Shown here one piece after another: positions 18,443 to 27,617 of a stretch of 64,000 bases of DNA. The DNA lies in NCBI GenBank assembly GCA_031265955.1, contig JAISBY010000010.1:310001-374000 (forward strand). The letters are read 5' to 3'. Positions within the stretch are counted from its first letter, which is position 1. Each line of letters begins with the position of its first letter. A program made the position numbers and the translations under genes. The notes under the pieces are model-generated. The model worked only from the letters and a program-made list of their open reading frames with translations, had not been told where the DNA came from and did no database searches. Source of the stretch: Mycoplasmataceae bacterium (GTDB taxonomy: Bacteria > Bacillota_I > Bacilli_A > Mycoplasmatales > Mycoplasmoidaceae).

Positions 18443-18471
18443 AAAAGTAAATAATTACATTATTTATAAAA
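18443..18471. repeat. 29-bp direct repeat, copy 2
   Basis: Second copy of the repeat at 17418-17446. It lies 35 nt after the Fic-HTH stop. The first copy is the real 3' end of hpf, so this copy looks like a duplicated hpf end left by insertion or recombination. Confidence 0.95.
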
Positions 18472-18510
18472 ATTAATTTGCTTTTCTTTTTATTTTATGT
18501 TACATTAGTT

Positions 18511-18818
18511 AATAGCAGGTTGCATAGAAGTGGCTTGTAGTCCTAACGGTATGAGTAGTACGAAGTTAGTGGCCTAAAATTATGGAGTTTATTACAGGTT
18601 GTAAGAAACGAAGTAAACAATAATTCACTAATTCTGACCGAAAGCGACTCTTATAAATGAGCTACTCTTCTTAACACTCAAAAACGGATGTTAAGTTGAC
18701 CAAAAGCATTTATATAAAGTTCTTTCTTTACAAAAATATGGTGATGATTATGAAAAATAGATAGGTAGCATTGCTAATCATGGAACAAGAAACGTCGGAG
18801 TAATTACCGACGTTTTTT
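18511..18818 (+). ncRNA. Candidate structured RNA of about 300 nt, family unknown
   Basis: No ORF of useful length spans this stretch. A TTGCTT-17-TACATT element (about 18479-18507, with TG before the -10) precedes it and an intrinsic terminator ends it at 18791-18818. Inside are a perfect hairpin CTTAACA/TGTTAAG (18670-18676 with 18689-18695), a CCTAAC/GTTAGTGG stem near 18540-18570, and a possible long-range GAGTAG/CTACTC pairing. The base composition is richer in GC than the spacers around it. The signature sequences of RNase P RNA, tmRNA and SRP RNA were looked for and not found. Confidence 0.38.
18791..18818 (+). terminator. Terminator of the candidate RNA and end of lon
   Basis: AACGTCGG (18791-18798) pairs with CCGACGTT (18807-18814) around AGTAATTA, followed by a T-run to 18818. 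It suits plus-strand transcription. It lies just beyond the lon stop (18821) on the other strand and may also end lon, with a weaker T-run. Confidence 0.85.
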
Positions 18819-18820
18819 GT

Positions 18821-21115
18821 TTAGTTGCCAAAGATAGATTGATAAATTTCGTGATAATGCTCCACAAAGTGAAATTTAATTTTATCAGCTACTTCCTTCG
18901 GAACGTCTTCTAAGTATCGTTCATCTTTTAAAGGCATGAAGATTTCGTTGATGCCACCACGGAAGGCAGAAATAACTTTTTCTTTCACGCCCCCAATGAT
19001 ACCGACGCGTCCTCTTAAAGTAATTTCACCAGTCATCGCAATCGTGTTAGGAACAGAACGGTTGCTTAAAGCAGAGATAATGGCGGTAGTTAAAGTAACG
19101 CCAGCACTAGGACCGTCTTTAGGAATGCCGCCACTGGGAACGTGAATGTGAATATCAGTTTTATTAAAATCAATGTTCTTCACACCAAACTTATCCGAGT
19201 TAGCTTTTACATAACCTAAGGCAACTTGCGCCGATTCTTTCATTGTTTCTTTTAAGTTGCCAGTAATACTAATGATGCCCTTACCTTTGAAGTATGTTAC
19301 TTCAATTGGTAATAAATCACCACCGGCTGAAGTGTATGCCATACCGTTTACTACACCTGGAATTGGGGATGGTTCACGAACATTGTATTCATAGATTTCT
19401 TTCTTTAGATAATCAAGAACTGCTTTCTCGTCAATTTTTTGGGTTTTAAGAACCTTATGTTGTTGACGTACGATAAATTTTCTTGTAATCTTTTGTAGTA
19501 ATCGTTCAACTTGTCGCACTCCTGCTTCTTGGGTGTAACGACGAATGATAAAAAGTAAAGCGTCGTCATCAAAAGTTAATTCTTTATCACTTAAAGCAGC
19601 TTCTTGACGAATCTTAGGAATTAAATATTTCTTTGCAATTTCTAATTTTTCACGTTCAGTGTAAGAAGTTAATTCAATAATTTCTAAGCGATCATACAAT
19701 GGTGCAGGAATTTGCTCGGCGTAATTAGCTGTAGCAACAAACATGACTTTTGATAAGTCATAATCTTCTTCAATATAATTGTCACTGAATTTATTATTTT
19801 GTTCTGGATCTAGAACCTCTAACATCGCACTGGCAGGATCGCCACGCATGTCGCTAGTCATTTTATCTAACTCATCTAGTAAGAATAAGGGATTGATAAC
19901 TCCAGCTTGTTTCATGGCTTTGATGATACGACCAGGCATAGAGCCTACATAAGTTTTACGATGCCCTCTAATTTCAGCTTCATCGCGCACTCCACCTAAG
20001 GACATTTTGACAAACTTCTTGTCAAGTGCTTCAGCAATACTACGAGCTAGTGTGGATTTACCAACTCCAGGCGGACCAACTAAACAAATGATTGGGGCCT
20101 TGGATTCCGGGCTCCTAGCACGAACGGCTAGATATTCAATAATACGTTCCTTTACCTTTTCTAAACCATAATGGGATTTATTAAGAACTTCTTCAACGTG
20201 AGTAATATCGTTATTATCAGTAGTTCTTTGCCATCAAGGTAAGTCTAATAATCATTCAATGTAAGTACGAGTAACAGAATTTTCTTGGGGATTAGATGAT
20301 TCCATGCGATTAAGTTCAGTAATTACCCGTTTCTTAATGTGCTCTGGATATGGATTTTCTTCAACTCGCTTCTTAAATGAATTGGCATCATTCTCTCGGG
20401 AGTTAATTTCGCCAAGTTCTTCTTTAACTACTCGCATTTTTTCACGTAAGTAGAATTCTTTTTGTTGTTTACTTAGAGTAGCATTAACCTTCTTTTGAAT
20501 TTCATTATCAATTGTTTTGGCATCATCTTCTTTAGCAGTTAAACGAATGATGGCATCAATTCGTTTCACAACGTCTAATTCTGCTAAGAGATTTTGCTTG
20601 GCATTTTGATCTACTGGTAAAGATGAAGCAACTTGGTCAGCAACTTTATTAGCAGAAGGAGCCCCTAAAAATAATGATTTTAATTGTTTAGCTTCTTTAG
20701 TCGGCAAAGTATTGATGGTCTTTTCAAGCATTTCATAAAGCAAGCGAACTTTTTCACCAATTTCTTTTGAAGTAGTGTTAGTTTCTTTTAGTAAATCATA
20801 ATCAGCAGTAATGATATTATTTTCGTCGTGCACGCTATTGATCTTGACACGTTTGGTTCCTTTTACAACAACTTTATAAGAATCATCAGAGTTTTTTTCC
20901 ATGAATGTTACATCGCATAGAGTTCCGATAGGATAAATATCGTCAAATCTAGGCTCTTCAATTTGCGGATCTTTTTGGCACGCAATAACGAGCTTTTGAT
21001 CGCTTTTTGTTGCTAATTTAATAGAATTAATTGATTTAATACGACCAATTTCAATGTCGACACTTGTTCCTGGGAATACAATGATTCCGCGAGTTAATAA
21101 TATTGGCTTATTCAT
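18821..21115 (-). CDS. lon: ATP-dependent protease Lon
   Basis: 764 residues when UGA is read as Trp (IEWLLDLPWWQR). Domain order: N-terminal substrate-binding domain (1-190), a coiled-coil stretch (200-270), an AAA+ module with P-loop GPPGVGKST at 347-355 and Walker B LFLLDELDK, then the Ser-Lys protease domain with Ser670 in PKDGPSAG and Lys713 in GGVKEKVISAF. The Ser-Lys distance of 43 equals that of E. coli Lon. It degrades misfolded and regulatory proteins in the cytoplasm. TATAAT and a CIRCE operator precede it, so HrcA heat-shock control is expected. Confidence 0.97.
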
Positions 21116-21150
21116 AGGTTTATTTTAACACCTTTCTAATAGATGAGCAC

Positions 21151-21156
21151 ATTATA
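21151..21156 (-). promoter_or_regulatory. Extended -10 box of lon
   Basis: TGTTATAAT on the minus strand is a perfect extended -10 (TGnTATAAT). It lies between the lon start (21115) and the CIRCE operator, giving a leader of roughly 28 nt with a GAAAGGTG ribosome binding site. Confidence 0.8.
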
Positions 21157-21164
21157 ACACATAA

Positions 21165-21191
21165 TTAGCACTTATTGAGAAAGAGTGCTAA
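21165..21191. promoter_or_regulatory. CIRCE operator (HrcA site) upstream of lon
   Basis: TTAGCACTT-N9-GAGTGCTAA. The consensus is TTAGCACTC-N9-GAGTGCTAA, so only one base differs. The element lies just upstream of the lon -10 box, where HrcA binding would block RNA polymerase. CIRCE before lon is known from other mycoplasmas. The ABC transporter stop codon at 21201 is 10 nt away and ends a unit transcribed toward it. Confidence 0.95.
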
Positions 21192-21200
21192 ATATAATGG

Positions 21201-21857
21201 TTAATTTCTTATCGTTCTTGGTATTTGTTTTTTTAAAATTAAGGTGTTTTCTTCTAATGCGTAAAATTTATGACACAACATTTTAATTTCATTCAAATCA
21301 TGTGAAATCAAAACTATTGTTATCATATTCTTTTGACAATATTTTTTTATAAACGCTATATATAAAGCTTTTTTATTTAAGTCTAATTCATTGGAAAGCT
21401 CATCTAAGAAGATAATTTTGGGTTTGTGAAATAATGCAAGATAAATATTTAATCTTTTATTTTCACCGCCCGATAAATATTTAATTTCAGAGTTTCACAG
21501 TTTATCAATTTCAAAAAGAAAGAATAATTCATCGCTATTATGGTTAACACAATATATTTTTCTGAAAAAAGTAACAATATCTTTGACTTTGAAACCGATT
21601 GGAAAATTTGCTGTTTGAAACTGAACACCGATTTTTTGATTTGTATTAACTTCAAGATCATTCATTCAAGTTATTGAGCCAGAACTAGGTTTTAACAATT
21701 TTAAAATGATATATAACAATGTGGTTTTTCCCGAACCATTCGCGCCCGATATAGCTATGTTTTGATTTTGAAAAATATTTAGGTTGACGTTTTTTAAAAT
21801 TTTCTTATTGCCTATTTTCATATTGATGTTTGATATTTTTAATAAACATTTTGTCAT
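21201..21857 (-). CDS. ABC transporter ATP-binding protein
   Basis: 218 residues. Walker A is SGANGSGKTT near residue 39, the Q-loop region is GVQFQTANF, the signature is YLSGGENKRL, and Walker B is IIFLDELSNELD, where the usual DEP has become DEL; ISHDLNEI supplies the switch His. The start overlaps the permease stop (TAA then ATG), so the two are one unit. Together they form an ABC-2 type exporter, of the kind used for drugs, peptides or lipids; the substrate is unknown. Confidence 0.88.
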
Positions 21858-22760
21858 TTAAATCCTCCATTTAAAACATTTTGAAGTCAACCCTATAAAC
21901 CCAATCATAAAAAACGGTGGCATAAATCAGCATAGTCAAATATCATAAGTATGCAAAGAAACAATCGATGTTTTGTTATTAATTGATATTCAATAATCGT
22001 GAAACGGATTGAATAAACCACCATTTACTACGCCGTTAATATCATGATAATTATTTCAAGACATTTGTAGCAACCCAGTTACATACCTAAATGGTGAAAT
22101 ATAGGAAACAATTTTTAAAGCCCTTTGCGAATCTAAGATAAAAAACGGAATTATTTGCCCTGAGAAAATAAGGCTTAAAATGTAAAATAAAGATCCAACT
22201 ATTTGGGTGGTAACATTAGTTTTGAAAATTAATGCAATTGAAATTCCAATAATTAAATATGTTAGATAGGAAATTACTAGCGCCAACAAGAACCCCCCCC
22301 AATTGACAGAAGTCTCCTGATAACTGCCGAATACAATTGTAAGATGGTTAGAATTAAAAATAATGACTCAAATAAAATCTCAAGTTGATGTCAAAAACAA
22401 TATCATAAAATAAAAAATAATATTAGTAAGTATGTAGTTATATTTGCTGATTGTAGATATTCCAATTTTTTCAGATAATGTTGAATTACGAAAGCTTACG
22501 ATTGTGGCAGGCATAATATTAATGGCGATTGGAAGCGAAGCAATTAAAATACCGCTCATAAAATTGTTTCGTACAAGAATGGTCGAGTCATTACCCATAA
22601 AATTGTTTACTGATACACTAATTAGCATAAAAAAATAAATGAAAATGGGAGTGAACACAACCGTATATAGCGGTGGAAATTTTAAACGTATTCAATTTTT
22701 GAAAATAAGCTTAAATAATTCGTTTATATGTTTTGTTTTTTTGCAATTGGTGATTCGCAT
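21858..22760 (-). CDS. ABC-2 type permease with a G8 tract
   Basis: 300 residues with six hydrophobic segments, among them FMLISVSVNNFMG, LALVISYLTYLIIGISIALI and IVGSLFYILSLIFSGQIIPF, followed by SYISPFRYVTGLLQMS, a typical ABC-2 ending region. The coding strand has eight Gs at 22300-22293 (VNWGGFLLA), so loss or gain of one G would truncate the protein before its last membrane segments. It starts 14 nt after the alaS stop on the same strand and leads into its ATPase gene. No Shine-Dalgarno sequence was seen. Confidence 0.8.
22293..22300. repeat. C8 tract inside the ABC permease
   Basis: Eight Cs on the plus strand (G8 in the coding direction). Homopolymeric G/C runs of this length are rare in such AT-rich DNA and slip readily. 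The frame is ON here. Confidence 0.9.
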
Positions 22761-22773
22761 AAAGATATTTTCA

Positions 22774-25485
22774 CTATAAAGATTTTATATGTTGAATAAG
22801 ATCATCAAGTTTGCTTGTGTTTGTTGTACCACCTTGGGCAAATTCTTTTCGTCCACCACCAGCGCCTGATGATAATTGATTTAAAGATTTTACAACACCA
22901 TTTGCATCAAAATGGTGTTGTTCAACATAATTTTTGTTTGCAATAACGATATATTGCATTTTTGTTTGCTCTTCGTTTAAATTAAACATAACATAGGCAT
23001 GTTCAGAGTCTTCATTTATTAATTCGGTTAAAGCCTGATTAATAGTTTTGATATTTTTTCCTTGGTAAACAAAATGAAATACTTTTTTAGAATTACTAAC
23101 TTCTTTTTTGAAATTTTTAATTGTTTTGATTTCATTACTCGAAGAATCTTTGTGTGCTTTTAACATTAAAGCATGGTAGAGCGTTTGAATTCTATTCAAA
23201 TGTTCTCGTAATTTAATTAAATTATTTGGTGCTACATCATAATCTGTTTCTTTTACAAGCGCAATGAATTCATTTGTTAAAACATTAGCTTTATTGACAT
23301 CATCATTCATCTTGTTAATATCATTTTGAATGATAGCAACTTGATTAGAAAGGTAATTATCTACCGTGTCTTTAGAAGTTAGACCTTCAATTCTTCATGC
23401 GCCGCCACCTTTATTTTCAAGACTGACAATAAAGAACTGTTCAATATCTTTGGTGTTAGCTACATGAGTACCGCCACATATTTCTTTAGAGACATCTCCC
23501 ATAAAGACAACTCGAAGCTTACCTTTAATTTTTCGATAGACATCATCAAATCAAGCAATAGCTCCGTTTTGTTTAGCTTCTTCTAAATCCATCATACAAG
23601 TCTTAACTGGGTGTGCCTGTGCAATATATTTATTTACTTCATTTTGCACTTTGATGATTTGTTCGTTAGTTAATTTGTTGTGATATTGAAAATCAAAAGT
23701 AACTTTCTCCGCCGATTTAAAGGCACCTTCTTGGCGAATTGATTTGTCAATCACAGTTTGTAGGGCTTGTTGGATCAAATGTTCGACAGAATGGTTTCTT
23801 GATGTTTTCAACCGTACATCAGAGTCTATACATAACTCATATTCATCACCAACCGATAATGTTCTAGTAGGTTTGATTTTATGAAAGTGTTGTCCGTTCG
23901 GCCCTTTAATAACATCAATAATGTCTAATTTGATGTTGCCACTCTTAATATAGCCACTATCATGCTGCTGTCCACCACTAGTAGCATAGAACACAGTATT
24001 ATCAAAAACAATTCATCCTAGTTCATCGAGAGTTTTGACATTTTTAAAATCATTATTAAATAATCCGATGATTTTAGATTTCGTTGTTAATTTGGAATAA
24101 TCAAAAGTTGATGGTGTTGTGAAATTTATTAGCCCTTCTTTTTGCGAAACCATTCCTTTAACATCTAAGTTAGCACGCGAGACTTCTCTATGAGTTTGTA
24201 ATTTCTTTTCATAAGTCGCTTCATCAATTACAACACCACGTTCTTTCGCTAGTTCAGCGATGATTTCAAATGGGAACCCGTAAGTATCTACGAGCTTAAA
24301 CACATTATCAATATGTAAATCATTTTTAGAAATAATTTCATCAAATAGCTTAAAACCATTTTCCAACGTTAATTTGAAAAGTTCCTCTTCTTTAGTTAGA
24401 ACATCAACGATTCGCTCTTGGCTTTGTTTTAAGTAAGGGTAATATTCATCCGTGGCAGTAATTACGCCTATGCATACTGGACTAATAAAACTTTTCTTTA
24501 TTTGAAGACGGCGAGCACTAATCATTGCCCGACGTATCAAACGACGCAAAACTGAGCCGCGTTCTTTATTGCTAGGAACAGCACCATCGGCAATGGCGAA
24601 TACACAAGCTTTGATATGATCGGCAATAATTTTGTAATCACGGTTAATGATTAACTGTTCAACATCTTTACTAAAATAACTGTTCATGTCATATCGTTTA
24701 GTAGTTAAAGAACTAATGGCATCAATAATTGGTTTGAAAGCATCGGTATCAAAATCAGTTGGGACTTGTTGACTGATGCTAGCAATTCGTTCTAATCCAG
24801 CGCCGGTATCAATGTTTTTTCTAGACAACTCAGTGTAGTTACCTTTACCGTCATTATTAAATTGACTAAATACAATGTTTCAGATTTCAACATAACGATC
24901 ATTTTCTATATCTTTTAAAAATAATTCAGTGCCAATATTTGTGGGATCATATTGACTACCGCGATCGTAAAAGATTTCGGTGCAGGGACCACATGGTCCC
25001 TGACCAACGTCTCAAAAGTTGCGTTCTTTGTTTCCTCTAACAATATGAGATTTATTAATTCCTAATTTTATTCAAGCATTATATGTATCGTCATCATCTT
25101 GGTATACAGTAATGTAAATTAAATTAAGGTTTACTAAGAAGTGTTTCGTCAATAATTCATGAGCTAATTTTATAGCTTCTTCTTTAAAGTAATCACCAAT
25201 TGCAAAATTACCTAGCATTTCAAAGAAAGTGTGATGACGAGCAGTAATACCAACATTCATAATGTCATTAGTTCTAATTGCTCGTTGACTATTTACTAAT
25301 CTTGGGCTTGGTGGGTTTTCAATACCTGAAAAATAACGTTTTAAAGTAGCGATACCGGAATTAACTCATAATAGTGAAGGATCATTAACTGGAATTAAGG
25401 ATTTAGATGGTAACTCTAAATGGTTATGACTTTTAAAAAAATCTAATCAAGTTTTGCGAATCTCGTTAGTCGTCATTTTTTTCAT
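22774..25485 (-). CDS. alaS: Alanyl-tRNA synthetase
   Basis: 903 residues with several UGA Trp codons. The class II catalytic domain starts [20 protein letters not shown] and holds [20 protein letters not shown] and TGAGLERIA. The editing domain has [15 protein letters not shown] and, after it, ICGGTHV, the zinc-binding site; the C-Ala domain ends with the glycine-rich [14 protein letters not shown]. The enzyme charges tRNA-Ala and edits Ser/Gly mischarging. TATAAT (25492-25497, minus strand) lies 6 nt before the ATG, so the mRNA is probably leaderless. MTTNE (start 25476) is an alternative start. Confidence 0.96.
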
Positions 25486-25539
25486 AGTTCAATTATATAA
25501 ACTAAAGAAGCATTCTCTAGAAAACGGAATATTTATTAA

Positions 25540-26271
25540 TTATTTTGTTTCGGGTGCAGTTGGTCAATTTTCTCAATTGGGATAAACATTTTTTAATGTA
25601 TTCCCTTCATCACCGCCCACAGTTCCGGTGACATCAAGACATGGAAACGGACTCTCGTCTATAGGACGAGAATCTACAATGACATTAAGATTTTTTGCAG
25701 AGCTATCAGCTGTTCCAATTTGAAAACCAGGAGAACCAGTCTTTGCGTAATCCCCCCCCAATTCAAAAGGTGTATCAATTAGCGCGTTACCAGCGGCGCA
25801 AACGGAAAAATAGTTGTCGAATCAAGCTTTATATTGATGGTTAACTTTTTCGTTATCGGTAATAGTAGCAGAAGCATCAAATTTAATTTTGTGGCTTTGA
25901 ACTTCAGTGTGTATTTTAATTTGGCTAAAGGTTCATTGTTCTGCTACAGTCAGTAATCCCATAACGAGAACTTGTGACAAACACACCAAATAAGACGCTC
26001 GATCAATATTCATGCCATCATTAATTACTTTCAACATTTTTGAATTCGTTACATCGGTAGATTCTTCCAAACCTAAATCTCTTGAGGATGTATCTTTAGC
26101 GTTATTTGCGATATCGCCACCTTCAGCTAAGACTGCTTTGAGAAAACCTAAGTCTTGAACTTCTACAGTATGACCTTCTACGGAACATGAAGTGATTGAA
26201 ATTGCACTAGCGACACCGACGGCAGATAGACTAACAATCGGTAAAACCATTTTTAATAACATTTTTTTCAT
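25540..26271 (-). CDS. Lipoprotein with G8 tract
   Basis: 243 residues from ATG 26271 behind an AAGGAGAGG site. The signal peptide (MKKMLLKMVLPIVSLSAVGV and on) ends in SITSC at about residue 29, a lipobox. The mature part is acidic, without repeats, and not recognised. Eight Gs on the coding strand (25759-25752) encode ELGGDY near residue 171; a slip would cut off the last 70 residues. UGA Trp codons occur at several points. Promoter: TTGTCA-16-TATAAT (26306-26333, minus strand). Confidence 0.82.
25752..25759. repeat. C8 tract inside a lipoprotein gene
   Basis: Eight Cs on the plus strand, G8 in the coding sense, in the lipoprotein gene 25540-26271. The present length keeps the frame open to the natural stop. 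Confidence 0.9.
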
Positions 26272-26305
26272 TTCTAATTCCCTCTCCTTGAATAATATGT
26301 TCGTG

Positions 26306-26333
26306 ATTATATTAACATTAATGTATTTGACAA
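26306..26333 (-). promoter_or_regulatory. Promoter of the lipoprotein gene at 25540-26271
   Basis: On the minus strand TTGTCA (26328-26333) and TATAAT (26306-26311) are 16 nt apart. The leader would be close to 28 nt and contains the AAGGAGAGG ribosome binding site. Confidence 0.75.
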
Positions 26334-26457
26334 AAATTAAAGCGTATGAGATGAGCGAGAACAACAAATATGTTCTAACAAGCAATCTTACGAAACCTAT
26401 ATATTTAGAATTGATTGGTTGAATCAAAATGGTCAAATACATTTCAAAGAATTGTCA

Positions 26458-26482
26458 GTGACGTCACACCGAACATCGTGAC
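26458..26482. promoter_or_regulatory. GTGAC/GTCAC operator-like cluster
   Basis: The perfect 10-bp palindrome GTGACGTCAC (26458-26467) is followed by ACCGAACATC and another GTGAC (26478-26482), so two overlapping inverted repeats share the central GTCAC. It lies in the divergent region between the lipoprotein gene and degV, about 45 nt upstream of the degV -10 box. It is much richer in GC than its surroundings. The cognate regulator is unknown. Confidence 0.4.
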
Positions 26483-26525
26483 GGTTAACTATTATTATTT
26501 TAATACTTAACTCTTAAACGTTTTA

Positions 26526-26531
26526 TATAAT
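26526..26531 (+). promoter_or_regulatory. -10 box of the DegV gene
   Basis: TATAAT ending 9 nt before ATG 26541. A transcript starting 6-7 nt downstream would begin at about 26538, after the alternative ATG at 26535; this decides the start at 26541 and implies a nearly leaderless mRNA. Confidence 0.65.
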
Positions 26532-26540
26532 TTCATGGTT

Positions 26541-27401
26541 ATGAAAAAATTAGCTCTTTTATTAGATTCGTCTTTTGGAATTAAAGAAAATCAATATCCT
26601 GATGTATATATCGTTCCGATGGAAATAATCGAAACAGATAATGGTAAAGTGACTTCCTATTTAGATCAAGTTGATATTTTTAATGAACAAATATGTGAAA
26701 AAATATCGAAAGGTTGTGACATTAAAACATCACAGCCTATCTTAGGCAATGTTATTAAAACATTAGATAAACTAACAAAAGAATATGAAAACGTATACGC
26801 CTTAACCATCCCAAGCACCATTTCCGGAACATTTCAAAATTGGAAAGTGTTGGAGAATGATTATAAAAATCTAAAAGTTTATGATCAAACCATGGTTGGC
26901 TGTTTATCCGAATGAACTATTATTGATTTTTTAAATGCTAGTAAAGAAAACAAACTAGATGATGCTTTTATTAAAAATTATTTAAAGCAACTTGAAGATA
27001 AAAGAGCTGGGTTACTAATTGTTCCAGATGTTTCCCAATTAAAAAAAGGTGGACGTGTTAGTAATTTCAAATCTTTACTAATTAAATTGCTAGGGTTAAA
27101 ACTAATTATTTCTTTGTCAAAAGAAGGTTTAATTTTTAGAGACAAGGCGAAAGATCCACAAGAAGCAATTAATCGTGGCAACAAAGCTCTAAATAAATTA
27201 ATTCCGCTAGAACAATCAAAAATTAGACGTTTTGTCGTCTTTACCAATAGTAAAGCTGACAGGAAATTTGACATTACTCAATACATTAAAATTATTGAAA
27301 CCATGTATCCCAAAGTAAAAATAGAGCATACTGAATTGCCTTCGGTTATTACAGCACATGTCGGTCCGAACTATTTCGTCTTTGGCATGGATTTAGAATA
27401 A
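26541..27401 (+). CDS. DegV family fatty-acid-binding protein
   Basis: 286 residues from ATG 26541 (ATG 26535 would add two). DegV landmarks are LLLDSSFGI at the start, IKTSQPILGNV, LTIPSTISGTFQNW with the family TxSSxxSGT-like motif, and the ending VITAHVGPNYFVFGM. These proteins bind a fatty acid and, in other bacteria, serve as FakB, the acyl carrier for the kinase FakA that makes acyl phosphate for phospholipid synthesis. No fakA is in this window. UGA Trp occurs at 26912. Confidence 0.9.
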
Positions 27402-27467
27402 TCTAGAATGTCTTTGTGGTTTAACGGCATAGCGAAGAATCCCCCCCCATGGCGCCAATTAAAATTA

Positions 27468-27473
27468 TATAAT
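27468..27473 (+). promoter_or_regulatory. -10 box of the leader ORF
   Basis: TATAAT with exactly 7 nt to the ATG at 27481, so a transcript would start at or next to this ATG. It lies within the C8/G9 inverted repeat. Confidence 0.65.
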
Positions 27474-27492
27474 CTAGTCTATGCAATCAAAT

Positions 27493-27501
27493 GGGGGGGG
27501 G
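27493..27501. repeat. G9 tract in the leader ORF
   Basis: Nine Gs forming codons 5-7 of the leader ORF. It is the longest G run on the plus strand of the window and the candidate slip site of the switch. Confidence 0.92.
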
Positions 27502-27546
27502 ATTAGGTGTTATAGTGCTAACGGCACTAATTTAATCTTCTTTACC

Positions 27547-27586
27547 AAAAACAATATGTCTACCGTTGTAGACATATTGTTTTTTT
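27547..27586 (+). terminator. Perfect 17-bp terminator hairpin before a lipoprotein gene
   Basis: A5-CAATATGTCTAC (27547-27563) pairs without mismatch with GTAGACATATTG-T5 (27568-27584) around the loop CGTT, and the T-run extends to 27586. It is the strongest terminator in the window. It lies between the leader promoter and the lipoprotein start at 27618, not after a long gene, which fits an attenuator. It could also end read-through from degV. Confidence 0.92.
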
Positions 27587-27617
27587 GCTATTTACATTAA
27601 TTCAAAGGGTAATAGAG

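Larger units (their letters stand above)
27438..27504. repeat. Inverted C8/G9 repeat flanking a promoter
   Basis: AAT-C8-AT (27438-27450) is the inverted complement of AT-G9-ATT (27491-27504), apart from one extra G. The 40 bp between hold the TATAAT box at 27468-27473 and the ATG at 27481. The arms could form a hairpin, or recombine to invert the promoter. Confidence 0.85.
27481..27600 (+). other. Leader ORF with G9 tract that overlaps a terminator
   Basis: 39 codons: ATG CAA TCA AAT, three GGG codons, then IRCYSANGTNLIFF, KNNMSTVVDILFF and CYLH before TAA at 27598-27600. The last third of the ORF is the terminator hairpin itself. With eight Gs the frame would end at TAA 27533-27535, 12 nt before the hairpin; with ten it would end at TAG 27504-27506. 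Only the nine-G length (or a change by three) lets ribosomes run over the hairpin. The peptide resembles nothing known to me; its role may be purely regulatory. Confidence 0.45.

Noticed and set aside
17418-18471. Insertion sequence
   Set aside because: Direct repeats flank the unit, but there are no terminal inverted repeats and no transposase; the only gene is the Fic-HTH protein.
18511-18818. RNase P RNA, tmRNA or SRP RNA
   Set aside because: The diagnostic segments (GAGGAAAGTCC of RNase P, the tRNA-like ends of tmRNA, the GGAA/GGAGCA loops of SRP RNA) are absent on both strands.
18821-21115. Frameshifted or split lon, alaS and secY genes
   Set aside because: Breaks in these genes under the standard code are all UGA codons at conserved Trp positions; code 4 restores full-length proteins.
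27585-27617. Longer start for the lipoprotein at 27618
   Set aside because: The extension starts within the terminator T-run and would put extra residues before a normal lipoprotein signal peptide.
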